The notes beneath the pieces were generated by a model. The model was not told the origin of the DNA. It worked only from the letters and a program-made list of their open reading frames with translations, and made no database searches. From assembly GCF_013378055.1 (NCBI RefSeq), contig NZ_CP051130.1:1674001-1738000 (forward strand): a DNA stretch of 64,000 nt, in the 5' to 3' direction. The stretch comes from Parasphingopyxis sp. CP4. Lineage in GTDB: Bacteria; Pseudomonadota; Alphaproteobacteria; Sphingomonadales; Sphingomonadaceae. Made by a program: the position numbers and the translations under genes. Below, piece by piece: positions 52,011-62,294 of this stretch (position 1 is its first letter; each line of letters begins with the position of its first letter).

Positions 52011-52922
52011 CTAACCATTTGCAACAAGATCGCCGACAAGCAGCGGTTTATTCGCTCGAATCACTGATTCTGCAAAATCCATAAATGCGCGAACACGTGC
52101 GGTGCGACGAAGATCATTATGGGTGAGCACCCATATGTCACGCGCCGGTGTTGGTTTGCGATCCGTAGCGCGAACCAATCCTGGCGCCACATCACCCATC
52201 ATACATGGCAGCATGGCAATCCCAAGCCCGGCCTGCACAGCGCCAATTTGGACCGTCGGGCGATCAAAAGCTCCCCAAACCGGAACCCGCGCATATTCCG
52301 TCGATTGGGTCCATTCGGGATATTCTTCGTCATCATCCCCCCACCCCAGCCAACGCGCAGATTTGGGATCATTCACCAAGTCATGTGACTTCAAATAGTC
52401 GGGCGAAGCATAGATGCTCATATGATAGGGAAAGAAGCGTTTGCCGACTAATGTATCCGGCGGATTATTGTTCATCCTGACAGCAATATCCGCCTCTCGC
52501 CGCGCCACGTCGAGCTCCTCATATGTGACGCGAATATCGAGCTCGAGACCCGGATAAGCTTCGCAGAATTCAGAGAGCTTTGGCGCAAAAATGCCTACTG
52601 CCAGGGGTTCGGCCATCGTCACGGTCAGCTTGCCCGGCAGCATATCGTCACGACCTGCTATACGCCGCGATATCGTCGTTAGCTCAGCCCCGAATTCATC
52701 AGCAATGCTGGCAAGCTCTTCGCCTGCCTGGGTCGGCGCATAGCCTTCCGGACGCCGATCAAAGAGCCGCACCTGCAACGTCCGTTCCAGTGATTCGATC
52801 CGACGGCTGACCGTGGAATGATGAACACCCAGCTTTTGGGCCGCGCTCCGTACGGTACCCGCATCCATTACCGCATTGAATGTCTTGATATCTTCCCAGT
52901 CGGGATCCGGGTGGCGAAGCAT
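52011..52922 (-). CDS. LysR-family transcriptional regulator
   Basis: A 303-residue LysR regulator. The winged helix is at about residues 9-68 (DIKTFNAVMDAGTVRSAAQKLGVHHSTVSRRIESLERTLQVRLFDRRPEG), followed by the linker helix and a two-lobe effector domain. The sensor ligand is not deducible. The start at 52922 (MLRHPDPDW) follows AAGGGA on the minus strand; the open frame upstream to 52961 lacks LysR-like residues. It is divergent from the MAPEG gene with 128 bases between, in which GCACC-GCTAT-GGTGC and a second TGCACCGCTA copy could be its binding sites. Confidence 0.92.
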   Translation of the reverse strand: MLRHPDPDWEDIKTFNAVMDAGTVRSAAQKLGVHHSTVSRRIESLERTLQVRLFDRRPEGYAPTQAGEELASIADEFGAELTTISRRIAGRDDMLPGKLTVTMAEPLAVGIFAPKLSEFCEAYPGLELDIRVTYEELDVARREADIAVRMNNNPPDTLVGKRFFPYHMSIYASPDYLKSHDLVNDPKSARWLGWGDDDEEYPEWTQSTEYARVPVWGAFDRPTVQIGAVQAGLGIAMLPCMMGDVAPGLVRATDRKPTPARDIWVLTHNDLRRTARVRAFMDFAESVIRANKPLLVGDLVANG

Positions 52923-52956
52923 ATGGAGATTCCCTTGATAGCTTATGTCGCATAAA

Positions 52957-53008
52957 TGCACCGCTATGGTGCTTTTTTGGACTTAGACGATGCTATTTTG
53001 CACCGCTA
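52957..53008. promoter_or_regulatory. candidate LysR binding sites between divergent genes
   Basis: TGCACCGCTA occurs at 52957-52966 and again at 52999-53008, 42 bases apart, about four helical turns. The first copy is part of the inverted repeat GCACC-gctat-GGTGC (52958-52972). Spacing on one helix face and location fit LysR activation of the divergent MAPEG gene. Confidence 0.5.
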
Positions 53009-53050
53009 CAGCAGCCGTGTCACCCCCAAACTCCATGATGGAGAATAATC

Positions 53051-53473
53051 ATGCCCGTTCCTGTCATTTCCGCCACCGTCGCTGCCGTCATCCTCGCCTT
53101 GCAGCTCATTTTGATGATCACCGTCGGCCTCCACCGAGTAAAATCGCAAACCAATATCGGGGTCGGCGATGATCCGGACCTGGAACGGAAAATCCGGCGC
53201 CACGGTAATCTTGCCGAGAATGCAGCGATATTCCTGGTCGTCCTGGCGCTCGCCGAACTGGTTGGCGGATCGCCGGTCATTCTGTGCTGGGTCGGGATGG
53301 CCTTTGTCGTGGCCCGCGCGTCCCATGCCATTGCCTTTAGCTCGCTTACCGGGTCGCACGGAGAATCAGGCAGCAAGCTATTCGTGCTTGCCCGCGTGAT
53401 TGGCGCGTTCGGTACCTTTGCTTCGGGACTCTTCCTCGCTGGCTATCTGATTTACTTCCTCAACATGGCCTAG
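53051..53473 (+). CDS. MAPEG-family membrane protein
   Basis: A 140-residue four-helix membrane protein of the MAPEG group, which includes microsomal glutathione S-transferases. Helices lie at about residues 5-27, 57-76, 78-98 and 112-136. The loop VKSQTNIGVGDDPDLERKIRRHGNLAENAAIF contains the RxxRAHxN-like pattern (RKIRRHGNLAEN). Bacterial members act on lipophilic electrophiles, but the substrate is unknown. It probably answers to the divergent LysR regulator. Confidence 0.88.
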   Translation: MPVPVISATVAAVILALQLILMITVGLHRVKSQTNIGVGDDPDLERKIRRHGNLAENAAIFLVVLALAELVGGSPVILCWVGMAFVVARASHAIAFSSLTGSHGESGSKLFVLARVIGAFGTFASGLFLAGYLIYFLNMA

Positions 53474-53575
53474 TCGCGAGGCCCGCACGCCGCGGCTTCT
53501 TTACTCGGCCCGGGTGCTGAGCCACTATTGCCGCCGATCGTGCAAAACAGCACGGCGGTGGCAAGAGGGGCAGCC

Positions 53576-55264
53576 ATGAAAAGGCATCACTTCCTAGCAT
53601 TAACGCTAGCGCTCAGCGCGGTATCTGCGCCTGCGCAAACGATCGAAGCGGACCTCATCCTTCACAACGGCATCGGTATTCCGATGACTGGAGTGAATGA
53701 TCGGGCCGAAGCGATTGCCGTAGACGACGGGATCATCATCGCCGTCGGATCGGACGAAAGCGTCATGGCCCATCGCGGAGCCGATAGCGAAGTCGTCGAT
53801 CTTCAAGGGCAAACTTTCCTGCCCGGTTTTATCGATGCGCATGGCCATTTTCTGGGCGTCGGCGTGATTGCGGGTATCGCCAATCTCTCCCCGCCCCCGG
53901 TCGGTGGCGCGTCCGATATTGCCGCAGTCCAGCAGAGCATGCGCGATTATCTGGCAGCCAATCAGATCGCTCCGGGCGAATGGGTTGTCGGCTTCGGCTA
54001 TGATGACTCCTTGCTGGCGGAGAACCGCCACCCAACCCGCCATGATCTTGATGCGATATCGACCGACCATCCGATTATCACCACCCATACATCCGGCCAC
54101 CTCGCGGTTATGAACAGCGCTGCGCTGGCGATCGCCGGTATCGATGCCGATACCCCAGATCCGGAAGGTGGCATCATTCGCCGCGAGGCCGATGGCCGTA
54201 CGCCCAATGGGGTGCTCGAGGAGACCGCCTATTTCGCGCATATGGGATTGGCCACATCGACGGATCCCGCAGAGCTTATGGCGGCCCTGCAGCGCGCACA
54301 GGAAATATACGTATCGAACGGCATTACCACCGCACAGGACGGCCGGATCTCGCCCGGCCAGCTGCAACTGATGCAGGCCGCCCAACAGAATAATCTGCTC
54401 CAGATCGATGTCGGCGCATTGCTGGGAATGGGCGATGATTGGGGAGATATGACCGCGCTGCCAATTGGCGGTGATTATGAAAACCGCTTTCGGATCGCCG
54501 GTCTCAAGCTGGTGCTCGATGGATCGCCGCAAGGCCGGACCGCATGGCTGCACGACCCGGTTCCGGTTCCGCCAGATGGCCAGGTAGCAGGCTATAGTGG
54601 CTATCCCATTCTGACCGACGAAACGCTTGCCGGTTATCTCAGCGCCGCGGCGGAAAATGGCTGGCAGGTGTTCGCCCATGTCAACGGCGACGCTGCCGCC
54701 CAGCAGCTGATCGACCAGGTCGCGGCCTCCGGAATATCAGCAGATGCCCGCACTGTTGCGATCCACAACCAGGTCGTGACGGCCGATCAGCTTGCGCGCC
54801 AAAGAGCGCTCGGAATTCACCCATCCTTCTTCGTCGCCCATACTTTTTTCTGGGGTGACTGGCATCGCGATGTCGCGCTTGGCCCGGTTCGCGCAGACTT
54901 CATATCACCGCAGCGCACAGCGCTCGATCTCGGTCTCATGCCGACGATTCACAATGATGCACCGATCATCCCGCCCGATATGATGCGGCTTGTCTGGACG
55001 TCGGTCACCCGCCGCACCCGATCCGGCGACATATTGGGCCCGACTCAGCGTGTGTCCCCCTATGATGCGTTGACGATGATTACGAGCAACGCCGCCTGGC
55101 AAATTGGCGAGGAAGACAGCAAGGGCCAGCTCGTACCGGGAATGCGCGCGGATATTGTGGTGCTGTCAGCCGATCCGACCAGCGTAGCGACGGACGAACT
55201 GCTCAACATCAATATCGAGTTGACTCTCAAAGACGGAGAGCCCGTATTCGCCAACACCCCCTGA
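53576..55264 (+). CDS. YtcJ-like amidohydrolase, secreted
   Basis: A 562-residue metal-dependent hydrolase starting at the ATG at 53576 after GAGGGG. Residues 1-21 are a signal peptide (FLALTLALSAVSAPAQT). FLPGFIDAHGHFLGVGV gives the HxH pair; TAQDGRISPGQLQLM, LKLVLDGSPQGRTAWL, FAHVNGDAAAQQL and IHNDAPIIPPDMMR are the later motifs. It is distantly related to the amidohydrolase at 37066 and both appear periplasmic. It stands alone, convergent with the permease gene. Substrate unknown. Confidence 0.87.
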   Translation: MKRHHFLALTLALSAVSAPAQTIEADLILHNGIGIPMTGVNDRAEAIAVDDGIIIAVGSDESVMAHRGADSEVVDLQGQTFLPGFIDAHGHFLGVGVIAGIANLSPPPVGGASDIAAVQQSMRDYLAANQIAPGEWVVGFGYDDSLLAENRHPTRHDLDAISTDHPIITTHTSGHLAVMNSAALAIAGIDADTPDPEGGIIRREADGRTPNGVLEETAYFAHMGLATSTDPAELMAALQRAQEIYVSNGITTAQDGRISPGQLQLMQAAQQNNLLQIDVGALLGMGDDWGDMTALPIGGDYENRFRIAGLKLVLDGSPQGRTAWLHDPVPVPPDGQVAGYSGYPILTDETLAGYLSAAAENGWQVFAHVNGDAAAQQLIDQVAASGISADARTVAIHNQVVTADQLARQRALGIHPSFFVAHTFFWGDWHRDVALGPVRADFISPQRTALDLGLMPTIHNDAPIIPPDMMRLVWTSVTRRTRSGDILGPTQRVSPYDALTMITSNAAWQIGEEDSKGQLVPGMRADIVVLSADPTSVATDELLNINIELTLKDGEPVFANTP

Positions 55265-55292
55265 CACCGGCAAATCTCGTCGCTGACGGGCG

Positions 55293-56519
55293 TTACGACA
55301 CAATTTGCCAAGCACTCGCCAAAGCGAACAGCGCGGCCGAAATCGCTCCGAAATAGGGAATGATCCGCGGGATCGCGAAATATCCCTCAGGGCCTGCGCC
55401 TTGCGCTTTCACTCGGATCAGCGCGACGTTCACCAGAGCAAACACGATCAGCAAAAACAATGACGTGAACTGTGCCAGAGTGGTCAACGGCAATAGCGTT
55501 GCACTCACAAAGACGAGCAAAACAACGAGGATGGTCGCCAAAACCGGTGTCTGAGTTCTGGCATTGAGCTGTCCCAGCCAGGGCCCAATCAACGCCTGGC
55601 GCGACAGGCCGTACAGCACACGAGATGCCATCAAGATCTGGACAAGGGCGCCGTTCAGCACGGCCAATATGGCGACATAGCTCATCCACTGGCTGGGCCA
55701 ATCGCTCAGCCGGGAGAAGATAAGCGTCATGGGTTCACTGCTCTTAGCCAGCATATCGATCGGGCCGCTGGAGATCGCGATGATCGAAAGCGCCACATAA
55801 ATCAGGGCCGTTGCCGCCAGAGCGACAAAGATGGCTCTCGGCATGGTTCGCCGCGGATTTTTGACCTCCTCGGCTATGTTCACCATGTCTTCAAAACCGA
55901 TAAACGCATAGAAGGCGAGCACGGCGCCAGCGACCACGGCAACCGCCTCTGTCGACCCGAAAACCGGGATCGAAGCCGGGGTTTCGATACCCTGGAACGC
56001 CCCGAGCGCGATGACCAAGAGCACAGCTCCCGCCTCAATCAGCGTAATCACCGCGATCGCAAGTACCGACTGCCCGATACCCCAGCTAGCCAGGGCACCA
56101 ATCACGAGCGCGAGCGCAAGATAGGCATGCCATGGCTCGAAGACCGCCAATCCCGATGCATAGCCAGCGAACCCCCGAAACATAACGCCGGAGGAGACGA
56201 TACCAGAAGCGACAATCAGCAAGCCGACCAGCACAGCCAGGCGCGGCTTGGCAAAGGCGGCGGAAACATAAGCAGCCTCTCCAGCTGATTGGGGATAGCG
56301 CGACGAGAGTTCCGCAAAACTGGCCGCCGTTAATCCAGCGATTACCGAGGCCAGCAAAAAGGCGAGCGGTGCGAACCAGCCGGCTGCAGCCGTTACTTCT
56401 CCGATCAGCGCATAAATCCCCGCGCCAATCATAGTGCCGACGCCATATAGGACCAGCAGCGTACCGCTTACTTTTCTGCGTAAGGCAATGGCCTCAGGTT
56501 CGTCCGCGGCATCCGACAT
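55293..56519 (-). CDS. amino acid permease (APC superfamily)
   Basis: A 408-residue integral-membrane protein of the amino acid-polyamine-organocation superfamily. LLVLYGVGTMIGAGIYALIGEV is the glycine-rich first helix that binds the substrate backbone, and FYAFIGFEDMVNIAEEVKNPRRTMPRAI is the conserved region after helix 6. About eleven hydrophobic helices are visible, one fewer than the usual twelve. The substrate is not identified. It has its own promoter region between it and the groEL terminator. Confidence 0.88.
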   Translation of the reverse strand: MSDAADEPEAIALRRKVSGTLLVLYGVGTMIGAGIYALIGEVTAAAGWFAPLAFLLASVIAGLTAASFAELSSRYPQSAGEAAYVSAAFAKPRLAVLVGLLIVASGIVSSGVMFRGFAGYASGLAVFEPWHAYLALALVIGALASWGIGQSVLAIAVITLIEAGAVLLVIALGAFQGIETPASIPVFGSTEAVAVVAGAVLAFYAFIGFEDMVNIAEEVKNPRRTMPRAIFVALAATALIYVALSIIAISSGPIDMLAKSSEPMTLIFSRLSDWPSQWMSYVAILAVLNGALVQILMASRVLYGLSRQALIGPWLGQLNARTQTPVLATILVVLLVFVSATLLPLTTLAQFTSLFLLIVFALVNVALIRVKAQGAGPEGYFAIPRIIPYFGAISAALFALASAWQIVS

Positions 56520-56589
56520 GGCCTCCCCAGCATAGACTCAAGTTCGCGCTGGGCAATGATCTGGCGTTGCAGCGGCAGCTCCATAGAAA

Positions 56590-56619
56590 AAGGGCCGGAA
56601 GCTTGCGCCTCCGGCCCTT
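56590..56619 (-). terminator. terminator of the groES-groEL operon
   Basis: Arms AAGGGCCGGA (56590-56599) and TCCGGCCCTT (56610-56619) are perfect, and on the minus strand the hairpin is followed by a T-run. It lies 26 bases after the groEL stop codon. Confidence 0.9.
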
Positions 56620-56644
56620 GTTTCTTGGCGAATGCCGGTCGGGC

Positions 56645-58297
<1,653 letters not shown>

Positions 58298-58338
58298 TTA
58301 CCTCTATATTTCAGATGTTATGGAGAAGCGGAATTTCC

Positions 58339-58626
58339 TCAGGCGACGACGCCGAGAATATCGCTTTCCTTCATGATGATCAGATCTTCGCCGTCGAGCT
58401 TCACTTCCGTGCCGGACCATTTGCCGAACAGGATGCGATCGCCTTTTTTGACGTCGAGCGGCGTAACCTTGCCATCGTCAGCCTTCAGGCCGGTGCCGGC
58501 AGCGACAACTTCGCCTTCTTGCGGCTTTTCCTGAGCGCTATCCGGAATGATGATGCCGCCAGCCGTTTTCGTGTCGGCTTCTACGCGGCGCACCAGCACG
58601 CGATCGTGCAGTGGACGAAATCCCAT
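58339..58626 (-). CDS. groS: co-chaperonin GroES
   Basis: The seven-subunit lid of GroEL. The 95 residues start at the ATG at 58626, with GAAAGG upstream; the open frame beyond it to 58680 is not part of the protein. [42 protein letters not shown] contains the mobile loop, and [32 protein letters not shown] ends it. It is first in the groES-groEL operon, behind the CIRCE element. Confidence 0.98.
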   Translation of the reverse strand: MGFRPLHDRVLVRRVEADTKTAGGIIIPDSAQEKPQEGEVVAAGTGLKADDGKVTPLDVKKGDRILFGKWSGTEVKLDGEDLIIMKESDILGVVA

Positions 58627-58719
58627 TGTAATACCTTTCCTCAATTCCCAAATCTGATGCGCTGGCCAAACACTTCCCAATGAAGTGTCCGATCAGTCGC
58701 TCATAATGCAAAACAGATT

Positions 58720-58746
58720 TTAGCACTCTCAATCGATGAGTGCTAA
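58720..58746. promoter_or_regulatory. CIRCE element (HrcA operator) before groESL
   Basis: TTAGCACTC-N9-GAGTGCTAA is a perfect match to the CIRCE consensus bound by the HrcA repressor. It lies 94 bases before the groES start codon, directly after the predicted promoter. Confidence 0.97.
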
Positions 58747-58753
58747 CAACCGC

Positions 58754-58781
58754 CATTTAAGCGACCAAAGCGCGCATTCAA
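58754..58781 (-). promoter_or_regulatory. promoter of groES-groEL
   Basis: On the minus strand, TTGAAT (58781-58776) and TAAATG (58759-58754) are separated by 16 bases, placing the transcription start at the edge of CIRCE, as is usual for HrcA control. Confidence 0.6.
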
Positions 58782-58823
58782 GTGAAAAATGCCCAAAGTA
58801 TCGAAAAATTCCGCTTCAGGGAT

Positions 58824-58849
58824 GTAACCGAGGGGACGAAGACCACGAA
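58824..58849 (+). promoter_or_regulatory. GTAACC-N16-CGAA element, candidate ECF (SigF-type) promoter
   Basis: GTAACC (58824-58829) and CGAA (58846-58849) are exactly 16 bases apart. As I recall it, the Caulobacter SigF sigma factor, which is controlled by an NrsF anti-sigma factor, uses this pattern. It points towards the ECF/NrsF pair but lies 285 bases before the sigma gene. The intervening stretch to 59134 has no convincing gene; one weak open frame is discounted. Confidence 0.5.
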
Positions 58850-59134
58850 CCGGCTCGTGAATAACCGAGTTTGTGTGATGAATTTGTCCGTTTCCCCTCG
58901 ATCCATACACCTTGAGGCTTGCAGGTTGCCCCCGAGCAGGTCCGTTGGGTGCGTGTGCGCGAACGATGCCTCCCAGTGCATGCGGATGGACGAGGGCCGG
59001 GGAGCTGGCTGGCGACCTCAATATGAGGGTCGCAAAATGCCAGACGGCTCCCCACCCCCCTCTTGCACCGCAGATTTGGCGCTGGGGTCGATGACCGGAC
59101 TACACAGCGCCGATTTGCATGCTAAACCGCCCCT

Positions 59135-59659
59135 ATGGTTGCGGACGACGAGACCCTGGCACGCCTCATGGCGGCATCCCAAGACGGGGACAAACAGGCC
59201 TATCGCACGCTGCTGGGCGAATGCGAGACATGGCTCAAGCGCTACTATGCCCGCAAGATCGGGCCGCATGTCCTGGATGATCTCGTGCAAGACACATTGA
59301 TCTCCCTCCACCGCAAGCGTGCATCCTATGATCCAACCCGCGCATTTCTGCCCTGGCTGGCGGCGATCGCGCGCTATCGCTGGATCGATCATTTGCGCAA
59401 AAGCTATAGGACCAAGGAAGTCGAGCTCAATGAAGAGCTGGCGGCCGATCCATCCGATCCGGCGGTCGCGGCAAAAATCGGGCTCGAGAAGCTGATGGGG
59501 CTGATCCCCGAGAAACAAGCCCTGGCAATCAAGCTTGTAAAAATCGAAGGCCTGACCATTGCAGAGGCATCGCAGAAAACCGGCCAATCGGAATCATTGG
59601 TCAAAGTGAATATTCATCGCGGCATGAAGCGCATGGCCGCGGCGATTGAGGAAGAATGA
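59135..59659 (+). CDS. ECF RNA polymerase sigma factor, NrsF-associated
   Basis: A 174-residue ECF sigma factor. Sigma-2 is at about residues 15-85 (YRTLLGECETWLKRYYARKIGPHVLDDLVQDTLISLHRKRASYDPTRAFLPWLAAIARYRWIDHLRK), and sigma-4 at 115-170 (LIPEKQALAIKLVKIEGLTIAEASQKTGQSESLVKVNIHRGMKRM). There is no extension. The gene for an NrsF-type anti-sigma factor follows 6 bases later. Caulobacter SigF-NrsF is the nearest well-studied pair, responding to oxidants and heavy metals. The signal in this organism is not known. Confidence 0.92.
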   Translation: MVADDETLARLMAASQDGDKQAYRTLLGECETWLKRYYARKIGPHVLDDLVQDTLISLHRKRASYDPTRAFLPWLAAIARYRWIDHLRKSYRTKEVELNEELAADPSDPAVAAKIGLEKLMGLIPEKQALAIKLVKIEGLTIAEASQKTGQSESLVKVNIHRGMKRMAAAIEEE

Positions 59660-59665
59660 CGGATA

Positions 59666-60307
59666 ATGTCTGAAGAGTTTGATCTTGATCGCCTCGCTGA
59701 GGAGCTGGAGCCGGTAAAACCGCTCAACGCCAATGGCGCAATCGGCAGCATGGTGCTGCTGACGGTGATCGGCGCTGTTTTCGTGGTGTCGACACTCGGT
59801 TTTCGGGACCAATTCCTGGGCTCCACAGCAACCGATCCGATGTTCCTCATCCGCTCCGGCCTGCTGGTCGTATTGGCAGCTGCAAGTTTATCGGCTGCCA
59901 CCAGCATGGCGCGTCCCGCGGTAGGAACCAATCGATCGGGCTGGCGCTGGGCGGCGATGGCCGCGCTGATCGTGCCGATCGCGGCCGCGGTTGCAGCGCT
60001 GGTGAGCCGCACACCGGTCGCCGAGCGGCTACATCCGGTTAACGGCGTGGAGTGCCTGACCTATTCGATCAGCATCGGGCTTGTTCTGGGCGCTGTTCTC
60101 ACCTGGTGGTTACGGCGCGGCGCGCCGACCTCGCCGGAACGCGCAGGGACTGTAACCGGGCTGGCGGCAGGGAGCCTCGGTGCCCTCGCCTATTCCATGC
60201 ACTGCCCGCACAATGATCTCGTCTATATCGGGCTATGGTATACGATCGCGATCGGGGTCACGACGCTCGTTGGCCGCCTGTTCGTGCCGCGCCTCGTGCG
60301 CTGGTAG
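59666..60307 (+). CDS. NrsF-type (DUF1109) membrane anti-sigma factor
   Basis: A 213-residue protein with a cytoplasmic N terminus of about 25 residues and six membrane helices. LDRLAEELEPVKPLN at the start matches the DUF1109 pattern expected to hold the sigma factor. The family cysteines are visible in VECLTYSISI and in SMHCPHNDLVYIGLWY; in Caulobacter NrsF conserved cysteines are needed for release of the sigma factor. It lies immediately after the sigma gene, so the two are co-transcribed. Confidence 0.9.
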   Translation: MSEEFDLDRLAEELEPVKPLNANGAIGSMVLLTVIGAVFVVSTLGFRDQFLGSTATDPMFLIRSGLLVVLAAASLSAATSMARPAVGTNRSGWRWAAMAALIVPIAAAVAALVSRTPVAERLHPVNGVECLTYSISIGLVLGAVLTWWLRRGAPTSPERAGTVTGLAAGSLGALAYSMHCPHNDLVYIGLWYTIAIGVTTLVGRLFVPRLVRW

Positions 60308-60410
60308 ACGCTTTCCTTCGCAGAAATCTGGCCGCTGTTTGGCGAGTGGCATTTGTTTCCGGCGGTTTGCATCCCTAAATACCGTATGTCTGACGTGTTA
60401 GGAGCATAAG

Positions 60411-62294
60411 ATGCGGTTGTTGAGCGGTGCCTGGAAGATATTGGTCGGAATCAAGGACGGGCTTGTCCTGCTCCTCATGCTGCTCTTTTTCGGCGTGCTC
60501 TACGCGCTGCTAACGGCCAGTCCCAACCCGGTTGTGCCCGGCAATGGCGCGCTCCATCTCAACCTTGAGGGGATTATCGTCGAGCAGCCCGAAGAGACGA
60601 ACCCCTTTGACGCGCTCACCGGCGGCGAAACGATCCGCCAGCATCGCCTGCGCGATATCGTCCAGGCGCTTGAAAGTGCCGCAACCGATGACCGGGTAAC
60701 CGCGGTTGCGCTCGATCTTGATGGCTTTTTCGGTGGCGGACAGACCGCGATTGCCCGGGTTGGCGATGCGATCCAGACGGTACGTGATGCCGATAAGCCG
60801 GTAATCGCCTTTGCGACCGGCTATGGCGACGATGCCTATGCCCTCGCGGCGCATGCGAGCGAGATCTGGGTCCACCCGATGGGCGGCGCATTGATCCTCG
60901 GACCGGGCGGTAATCGGCTCTATTATGGCGATATGCTTAGGCGATTTGGCGTGACCGCCAATATTTTCCGCGCTGGCGAGTTCAAATCGGCCGTCGAACC
61001 TTACAGCCGCGCCGATCAATCGCCCGAGGCACGTGAAGCCAGCCAGGCGCTCGCCGACAGCCTGTTCGAAGCATGGCGCGAAGATGTGGCTCGAGCCCGG
61101 CCGGACGCGAATATCGATGCGATTATCGCCACGCCCGCAGACCTGGTGGAAGCCGCAAACAACGATCTTGCGACCGCAGCGCGCGACGCAGGTATGGTTG
61201 ATGAAATCGGCACGCGGCTCGACTGGCAGGCGCGGATCGCAGAGATTTCCGGCGAAGATGTTTCAAACGGCTTTCAGGCCATTCGCCTCGCCAACTGGAT
61301 TGCCGCCAATCCGCGCTCGGGCGGCAGCAGCAATATCGGCGTCGTCACCGTCGCCGGGACTATAGTTGATGGCGAAGCCCCTGCTGGCACGGCAGGCGGT
61401 GAGACAATCGCCGACCTGCTCCGCGAGGCCTCCGAAAACTATGATTTCTCGGCGCTGGTCCTGCGCGTGGATTCGCCCGGTGGATCGGCCTTGGCATCGG
61501 AGAGGATCCGGCGCGCTGTGCTCAGCTTTGCAGAAACCGAAGGCGATATTCCGGTTGTGGTTTCAATGGGTAACCTCGCCGCATCGGGCGGCTACTGGGT
61601 CGCGACAGCCGGCGATCATATCATGGCAGAGCCGGGAACGATCACCGGATCGATCGGCGTATTCAGCATCATCCCGAGTTTCGAAGGCACTCTCGACCAA
61701 CTCGATATCGGTGCCGATGGCGTAACGACGACGCCGCTATCCGGTGAGCCCGATGTGTTTGGCGGGATATCCCCCGAAGCACAGCGGCTCCTCCAATCGG
61801 GGACCGAAGATATCTATCGCCGCTTCCTGTCGCTGGTCAGCGAGAACCGCGACATGCCGGTCGAACGGATCGCTGAGCTTGCCGAAGGCCGCGTCTGGGC
61901 TGGCGGAACAGCGCGCCAGCTTGGTTTGGTCGATGCATTTGGCAATCTCGATGAGGCGATTGCCGAGGCGGCATCGCGCGCCGAGGTTGAAGCCGATGAC
62001 GTTCGCGTCCTGTGGATCGAGCAACCGCCTGATCCCTTCACCGAGTTCATCCGCAACTGGACCCGCGACGAGGATGACGCCCAGCAAACCGCTGCTCCCC
62101 GTGACATCTGGACGATGCTGGCCCCCGACCCGCGTGCGATCCTCGCGACCGTGATGGCTGAGATGCAGCTGCTGATGACCGGTCCGGCCATGCAGTTACG
62201 GTGCCTTGAATGCCCTGTTGACGTCATTCCGGGGCGCACCAGCGCGGCCGATGCAGCAACGATGCGGGTGATAGTCGCGGAATGGCTCGGCTAA
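60411..62294 (+). CDS. sppA: signal peptide peptidase SppA (67 kDa type)
   Basis: SppA degrades cleaved signal peptides in the inner membrane. The 627 residues match the long, duplicated form. An N-terminal anchor is at about residues 12-35 (LVLLLMLLFFGVLYALL). The general base is Lys192 in GEFKSAVEP, in the first half, and the nucleophile is Ser392 in NLAASGGYW, in the second half, as in E. coli SppA. It starts at the ATG at 60411 with TTAGGAG before it. It converges on the TRIC-like gene, overlapping by four bases. Confidence 0.94.
   Translation: MRLLSGAWKILVGIKDGLVLLLMLLFFGVLYALLTASPNPVVPGNGALHLNLEGIIVEQPEETNPFDALTGGETIRQHRLRDIVQALESAATDDRVTAVALDLDGFFGGGQTAIARVGDAIQTVRDADKPVIAFATGYGDDAYALAAHASEIWVHPMGGALILGPGGNRLYYGDMLRRFGVTANIFRAGEFKSAVEPYSRADQSPEAREASQALADSLFEAWREDVARARPDANIDAIIATPADLVEAANNDLATAARDAGMVDEIGTRLDWQARIAEISGEDVSNGFQAIRLANWIAANPRSGGSSNIGVVTVAGTIVDGEAPAGTAGGETIADLLREASENYDFSALVLRVDSPGGSALASERIRRAVLSFAETEGDIPVVVSMGNLAASGGYWVATAGDHIMAEPGTITGSIGVFSIIPSFEGTLDQLDIGADGVTTTPLSGEPDVFGGISPEAQRLLQSGTEDIYRRFLSLVSENRDMPVERIAELAEGRVWAGGTARQLGLVDAFGNLDEAIAEAASRAEVEADDVRVLWIEQPPDPFTEFIRNWTRDEDDAQQTAAPRDIWTMLAPDPRAILATVMAEMQLLMTGPAMQLRCLECPVDVIPGRTSAADAATMRVIVAEWLG

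Noticed and set aside
58782-59300. Plus-strand open frame between CIRCE and the ECF sigma gene
   Set aside because: It overlaps the sigma factor gene by about 165 bases, is rich in Cys, Pro, Arg and Trp without a pattern, and has no ribosome-binding site.
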